Source: Beaufortia kweichowensis
Lineage: Eukaryota > Chordata > Actinopteri > Cypriniformes > Gastromyzontidae
DNA length: 64,000 nucleotides
Direction: 5' to 3'
Assembly: GCA_019155185.1 (NCBI GenBank)
Contig: CM032809.1
Location: 5,823,621 to 5,887,620 of the forward strand
Shown here: one piece after another, positions 57,951 to 64,000 of the stretch
How the letters are laid out: every line of letters begins with the position of its first letter
Numbering within the stretch: the first letter of the stretch is position 1
Notes under the pieces: generated by a model
Told to the model about the DNA's origin: nothing
The model's database searches: none
Seen by the model: only the letters and a program-made list of their open reading frames with translations
Made by a program: the position numbers and the translations under genes

Positions 57951-58040
57951 ATTCTATTCTATTCTATTCTATTCTATTCTATTCTATTCTATTCTATTCT
58001 ATTCTATTCTATTCTATATTCTATTCTATTCTATTTATTC
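57951..58040. repeat. (ATTCT)n pentanucleotide array
   Basis: About 16-18 ATTCT units, breaking down on the right into ATATTCT and ATTTATTCT variants. Same unit as the human ATXN10 repeat, but here in intronic fish DNA. Confidence 0.95.
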
Positions 58041-58624
58041 TATATCTATATTATATTCAATTCTGAAATTTTGTATCTATTGCACTTTTATTGCATTGAC
58101 TTTACAAAAGTCATGTAGCAATTTAAAAACCAAGAGCAGAGACAGACTTTTTTAATGCTTTAAAGTATTTTATACAGTATTTGTAGCAGTTTGATGTTAC
58201 AGCTGAAATCTGTAACATTTTGCCTCTATTGTCATTTCTGTTTAAATTATTCAGCAATAATACCTTACAATAACAATTTCCAGTAACACCACTTACTGAA
58301 ATCTACTCTGTGTGTATTCTATACATTTAATAATTGTTCAAATTTTTAATGTAAAGCTGCTTTAAAACAATGTAACACTGTAAAAAAAACACTATATAAA
58401 TACATTTGAAGGATTATTATAATAAATGCAGTTTTGCAACAACCACATAAAAGGCCTGTTGCCCAGGTTACAATATGTTATTAATAGGTGTTTGCTTCAT
58501 AGCCTCTTTGAAGGCCTTTGATGTGGCCTTGTTCTGGCCCCGTGGAGCTGTGCCTGGGAAGGGCATCAGAGGCACAGACCTCTCTGATGTCCCAGTTGTC
58601 CTGCCCCCTCACTTAACACATACA

Positions 58625-58626
<2 letters not shown>

Positions 58627-58691
<65 letters not shown>
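58627..58691. repeat. (CT)n microsatellite
   Basis: Uninterrupted CT run of about 65 bp in the long GABBR2 intron. Confidence 0.95.
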
Positions 58692-58693
<2 letters not shown>

Positions 58694-61319
58694 AGTAACG
58701 TCTGATCTGGAGCAAAAATCCAATGTGAGATCTTGTGCCAGAATAACTAAAGTCCTGTAAGAACTTATAAAGAGAAAAAATGTATGATTAAGACAGAGCA
58801 TGCTTTATAGTGGGTTATATAAGGAAAGAAAATTTCTGAAACCTGATTTTACAGTCTCATGGTAATTTTAATTATTTTATGAGGTGGTTAATTTATATGA
58901 ATTTGTACATTTTGGTACTGTACAATTTGCTTTTGCGACAGTGAGGGTTATAGTAGGTGTGGGATGTGGCTGAATTATTTCTTTTTTTGTATGATTCACA
59001 TTGTACCTCACATATATTAGCCAACTTGTAAAATAATTTTGCATTTTTGTGAGATCACGCTAGATTTTATCATTCAGACTGAAACCCATTTCACAAACAT
59101 AAACCAGAATCCTTGTAAAAATTTCTTGTGAGAGATTTCAGATTTCTTGTGGTTTTTGATTTGAGTAAGAAATGCCAAATATGGTTTTTTGCTGCCTGTC
59201 TGAACAAAGCCAATACGACACAATCTTTGTTTGTTGGTATTTCATATTTACAGAGATGCAATCTTAATTACAGATTTGAAGTATAAGCACAAACAAACAC
59301 ACATTAATGCACACACGCACAGGGGCCGTTGATTGGCCCGTCCCATCACAGCAGTGTGTTGTGGCATGCAGGTTAATGAACGTGCAGATGGCGGTCAGGA
59401 GGGGGGCTGCGCCTGCAGCCCGAGAGACACCTCCCTCCTCTACATCTCCATCCTTCTCTCATTCCTCATGTCTCTCCTTGCTTTAACATCTCATTTATCT
59501 ACTTTAGTCCCACCATGCACAGCTCTGCAGCTCACTCAGAGATCACCTGCTGTGTACCACCGCTTTGCACGTGTGTATGTGTGCATCTCGTAAGCAGAAA
59601 ACACACTTGATTTCACAGCTTTCCTAACAAGGGATTCGGCAGGGCAATCACAATAGAGTTATTACCGCCTCCTCACGCAGCGGAGAGCCGTAACTGCGGA
59701 CAAAGGAGGGGTTAAATATGGTCGACAGACACCTGTGGTGTGCATGAAATCTTAAGCTTAACACGTTCTGAAAGACGGAGGCTCAATATCAGAAAGTTGT
59801 TTAATTTCGGGTTGTTGATTCCTCACACTAATCGTGCTCTTATGAGCTGCTGCTTTGTAATAAAATCTGATAAAAAGACTCACAGGAGTTTAAATCGCTC
59901 TAATGAATCACTAGTGCAATGAATCAGTTGGCGCATAAAGTCATTACTTTTATCATGTCCAAATGAACTAAGAAATGCTTAGAAAAGGAAGCAAAACAAC
60001 ATACTACATATAAAGTTGCACTTAATTTAAAAGATAAGCGTTAACTATTGTGCTTCCCATGCAAACAAGCAAAATGATTGACAGTCAGATAGCATCTCTG
60101 ATTGGCAAAACAAAATATCTGATTTCAGTGTTTCCTTTAAAAATACAGGATAAAAAGGCTTTAAAATGGTGCTGTTTTGTGTAGTTATGTTCAGTAAATT
60201 AAAACATACTACATAATAAAATACTAAAAGTCTCCTCAAGAGTACTATAAGAAAAACTAGGAGTATGATTTAGCTATTGCAATAATAATCAGGATTGTAA
60301 TCCTCTTCCAAAGCAAGGGGTGAGAGGAGCAGTGATTAGGAAGACGGCCGTGCATGAGTATAGCAGAGGGAACAGGGGAGAGCACAGACTCGTGTACGGA
60401 CTCCCACGGCCCGCTGCACTAAGTGACTACTGTAGAGTTTAATAGTGCCATATGGTTTACATCTCCACTCACACCATGTCTATCCTCCAGTGCTTCTGTG
60501 TGTATTGATCCTAAAGGGCTCCTTTACTCTTTCTGATCCCTCTACCTTCTCTGTTTTCAGGCCACAGAGAGAACGCAGGCCTTCATTCTCTCAAGACCAA
60601 TGATGGGGGGAGACAGTGGACACCATCACTGCCACACTTGTTACATACAACCAGATGTGCAGATACAGCAATAACATGATCTAGGTATTAAAATAAAAAA
60701 TATAACAGATTCTGAAGTAAATGTGAGTGGTGGGGGACTACGCACAACTAGGCAACCAGAATGTTAATACGTTCTTAGTGGTTGCTAAGGTGTTGCTAAG
60801 GTACGCATCTATGATATTCACCTGTTTAATCTTCTGTACAGCAAAAAAAAGTAATCGCACATCTCTCCTTAACATGTGACACAATTTGATTCATTAGTCA
60901 TTTCTAAAATGTACAGTGTGTCTTTGCAAACATCACAAATAATGGCATTTCAAGGAATATAGCATATCATGTCAAGGTTCCCAATTATGAAGCCCAGTTA
61001 CGCTCACAAATCAAAGCAATAAAACTCCCAAGGTCCACATCCACCCCCCTCATAAACGCTCCTTCCGCTCCAAAAAACCTGTGAGGACTGTTTTCAAATC
61101 CAAAGCAAATATAATCAGGAGTTTAGAGATGAAGCGGACAGGATCACAAATCAGCCCGACTCTCCATCACACCCCATTCATCACCCTGGTAGTAACCAGC
61201 TCACGCACACTCATAAACTACCACTTTTATTTACAGTCGCATGATAAACGGATGAATACACAATCATCCCAAGAGCCCGGAGGCCCATGCCGTGCGCTTT
61301 TTCTTATCGTCGTGACACG

Positions 61320-61760
61320 TGATCGCCTCTTCGGTTCGTATCACCAGCTGTGTGCGTCATTATGCCCAGGTGGGTTGGTACCCGGCCAGTTCCCCTGCCA
61401 CCGTCAAGGGTTTAATTAGCCGAGTCTCTGGGCTGCGGAGTCCCGGATGCCTCAGGGGACGGTGGAAGATGAGTCGTGTCACGCACAGCAGCGTGACGTA
61501 ACTCAGGCGCGACACAGTCACCCTGATCCGGTTCTGCTTCGAGTGTCACTATCCCCTCAAGGACTCGAGTAGCCGGCGATGCTGCTGGCCGCTTGGTGCT
61601 GATACAGCAGAAAGGATCTGTAAACGAGAGAGCAGAATGCAGCCCACACCCCTGCCCTTGCTCTGCCACACGCTAACGAACAGCAGCGGACGTGTGTCGT
61701 GTGTGCGCTGGATCGGTAATCGCCTCGGAGTATGTGACCGAGCCGCTGTGCTTCCTACAC
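61320..61760. other. GC-rich, CpG-containing block, candidate regulatory element
   Basis: About 440 bp with many CpGs (for example GGCGCGACACAG, CCGGCGATGC) in an AT-rich intron. ORFs on both strands overlap without family features. Suggestive of a conserved non-coding element; inference only. Confidence 0.35.
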
Positions 61761-62232
61761 ACGTTATCAGAGCCCTGCGTGTAATCATGTCTTTTGTTTT
61801 CTATTACAAACACACACTCGCTTAACAGTAATGCTGAAAGGCACAGCTGTGATTGCTAAACAAGCACCCATGCATAATCAATGACACCGGCTGTGCACCA
61901 AAACCTAATGAGCTCCCTACTGCCTACATGCTGTAGGGTGCTGACTTTTAAGGATGCATCTTAACTGTCATGAAACTTTTGAGTTTCACAAACATTCAAC
62001 ATCATGTATCTGCATGATGAGAACAGTTTAGCATAGTTAGAGTCAAGGACACACAGATATTGCAGCAGTGAGTTTTCTCTCTCGAGCTTTCTATTACTTG
62101 TCCTCATGTTGGCTCTCTCTCTAACACACACGCGCTCGCACACACTAATGGATTTTCTTCTTTGTGAGGCGCTGTAGCGCTCAGTGTAATGGATCTGTCT
62201 GGGACTGTGATTGAAAGTGTCTGTTCAGCACC

Positions 62233-62430
<198 letters not shown>

Positions 62431-62559
62431 TTAAAACATACTTTTTACCAATATCTCATAACTTTAAAATGATTTTGATTGTGCTTCTTTTTGTCACTGA
62501 AGGTAAGATAGCATAATTAAGTGGTACAAAAAGTGCCATCCAGCATGCAAAGCCATCCA

Positions 62560-62791
62560 CTATAGAGAACTCCAAATCTGCAGAAATAATGTCTTATTCA
62601 TCTGTATACAGTAGGTGTCAGGCTCATCAGATTGTCTGATGGACAGTGCTCCTTGCTTAGTACAGGAACCCTTGACACCATCTTTAATTTCGCAGACTTC
62701 TAATTGGTAAACTGCATCCTCCTCATGCTCAATCAGCAGTCGCATAGCAACAGTGAGATGAAGCGAGTCTGGTTTACAGTGCACATTAATG
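62560..62791 (-). CDS. unassigned exon-like ORF
   Basis: Not recognised. The minus-strand frame is open after a good acceptor (TTGTCTTTAG at 62792), with a second possible acceptor CCAG before 62768, and runs to a TAG at 62560. The peptide has five cysteines and an acidic helical stretch (MRLLIEHEEDAVYQLEVCEI) followed by GSCTKQGALSIRQSDE and DTYCIQMNKT. Codon use looks more coding-like than its surroundings. It could be the terminal exon of a small nested gene with 63234-63419, a decayed gene, or a repeat-derived ORF. There is no clear poly(A) signal or start. Confidence 0.25.
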
Positions 62792-63233
62792 CTAAAGACA
62801 ATGAGAGACATATGTCATAATGCAAGTATGCGTTGCATAAAATACTAAAACCCTACGGTCATACAGAGAGTTAGTTAAAGTTAGTTAACCTGTTTATAGC
62901 TAGCTACAGTAAAAATAGCAAAACAAAGAAAAAAATATCATATTTAATATAAGCAATAACATTATCATTGTGCTTTCCTCATGTAAAAAGTAAACAAGGA
63001 GCTGATGTTTACAGGTTAAAGAATTCATATACACACACTACATAGGCCATCAGTCACCTCTACAATCACACATTTTTTAACCATGACCATGTGATCACAT
63101 AGGTTTGTCACTGTGGGCGGAGCCAAAACAGACTCCCACAATTCCTGCCAAAACATAACTGATAGGTACAGCACACAATAACAGTGCACGCATGATCCCT
63201 AAGCTCTTTAATATTTGTCCTCCTGCACCTCAC

Positions 63234-63419
63234 CATGATCAATGGAAAAGCAAAGTGGGCGGCTTTTCAGCCCTAAATGACCCATTTTGTTTTGTTGGGT
63301 CCTGCACAAACCATAGCCATTTAATATAAAGAGCCTTTCAATGTCCTTCATATTTCTGGATGAAAAAACATACTGTGTACATTTCCACATGTCCAAATCA
63401 TATAGAATAGGAGAAAGGA
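63234..63419 (-). CDS. unassigned exon-like ORF upstream of 62560-62791
   Basis: Not recognised. A minus-strand segment of 186 nt is bounded by an acceptor (TTGTGTCAG) and a strong donor (CATG|GTGAGG). It is open in one frame, entering and leaving in phase 1. The peptide includes DMWKCTQYVFSSRNMKDIER and LNGYGLCRTQQNKMG. Its exit phase fits the second acceptor (before 62768) of the next ORF, giving a possible two-exon chain. Chance cannot be excluded. Confidence 0.2.
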
Positions 63420-64000
63420 CTGACACAATAGACAGATGATTGACGAGTTAAAAAACAAGCACTACTCATTGTAAACCAAAGTGTAACTATATTAAAGGAT
63501 TCATCCAAGGTTTAGTAATGATATAATGGGCTATCTACACTAACAAACACAATAACAAACACACACAGCTCATCAGCTGATGGTTTCAGACAGGTTATCT
63601 GTGACTAGAAGATAAATAAATAAAACTAAAGATAAATGAGGAGAAAAAATTGTATTTTTGCATTAAACAAACTGTAAATGCGTATAACAATAGAAACGCA
63701 ATTTCAATGCATTTTCATTGAAATTATTATCTTATATAATTTATATAGTATTATCTTATTTAATTATTTAATTGAATCTTAAATTGGACTGGCAGGAGGT
63801 TTCTGATTAGCATGTACAACCAACCACACTTCAGCTTTTTAATGTGATGTTTAGGGGCAACACCATCTGCAACATCACAATAATAAACCAGCATGCAGTA
63901 AAGTAGTAACAGCAGATAACGGCACAACTTTTTCAGCAAAACACTGTAAAAACAGAAAGCAGTTTAGTTAATTAAACTGCCTCAAACTAAACACTTTCAC

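Overview
This window looks like teleost nuclear DNA, most likely from a cypriniform or other otophysan fish. The support is AT-rich sequence with GT-AG introns, vertebrate-type orthologues, long CT/GA microsatellites, and several short interspersed repeats that I associate with otophysan genomes. The species call is inference. There are no bacterial operons, CRISPR arrays or phage genes. Most long ORFs here are intronic noise or microsatellite translations.

Layout, left to right. (1) About 1-18.2 kb, + strand: the 3' part of CTNNAL1 (alpha-catulin), 16 recognisable exons from 2404 to the stop at 17239; its first exons lie left of the window. (2) 18.6-20.0 kb, - strand: a complete six-exon ABITRAM (FAM206A/Simiate), tail to tail with CTNNAL1; the two poly(A) signals are only about 50 bp apart. 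(3) 20.28-36.9 kb, + strand: a complete 22-exon ELP2 (Elongator subunit 2, WD40), head to head with ABITRAM across a 280 bp probable bidirectional promoter. One exon (33212-33400) carries an apparent one-base deletion, and the last intron has the hallmarks of a U12-type intron. (4) 42.7-49.0 kb, - strand: the last six exons of GABBR2 (GABA-B receptor subunit 2), covering TM5 to the C-terminus; its probable long 3' UTR runs down to about 38.2 kb. The remaining 15 kb to the right edge appears to be a GABBR2 intron.

The most novel item is a chain of five phase-compatible exon-like segments on the + strand (37207-42755). It starts just after the ELP2 poly(A) signal and ends antisense to the GABBR2 stop codon. 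It would encode a 153-residue protein that I do not recognise. Two further exon-like ORFs of unknown identity lie on the - strand at 62.6-63.4 kb.

Repeats include a 5'-truncated LINE with 17 bp target-site duplications, a palindromic hAT-like MITE with 8 bp duplications, three copies of another inverted-repeat MITE, TTAA-flanked MITEs, a 13-copy 21 bp minisatellite, five long CT/GA tracts and an ATTCT pentanucleotide array. The genes are not a pathway cluster: alpha-catulin is a cytoskeletal/Rho scaffold, ABITRAM an actin-linked nuclear regulator, ELP2 a tRNA-modification scaffold and GABBR2 a neuronal GPCR. In human, CTNNAL1 and ABITRAM are neighbours on 9q31, GABBR2 is on 9q22 and ELP2 is on chromosome 18, so the ELP2 placement is a lineage-specific arrangement relative to human.
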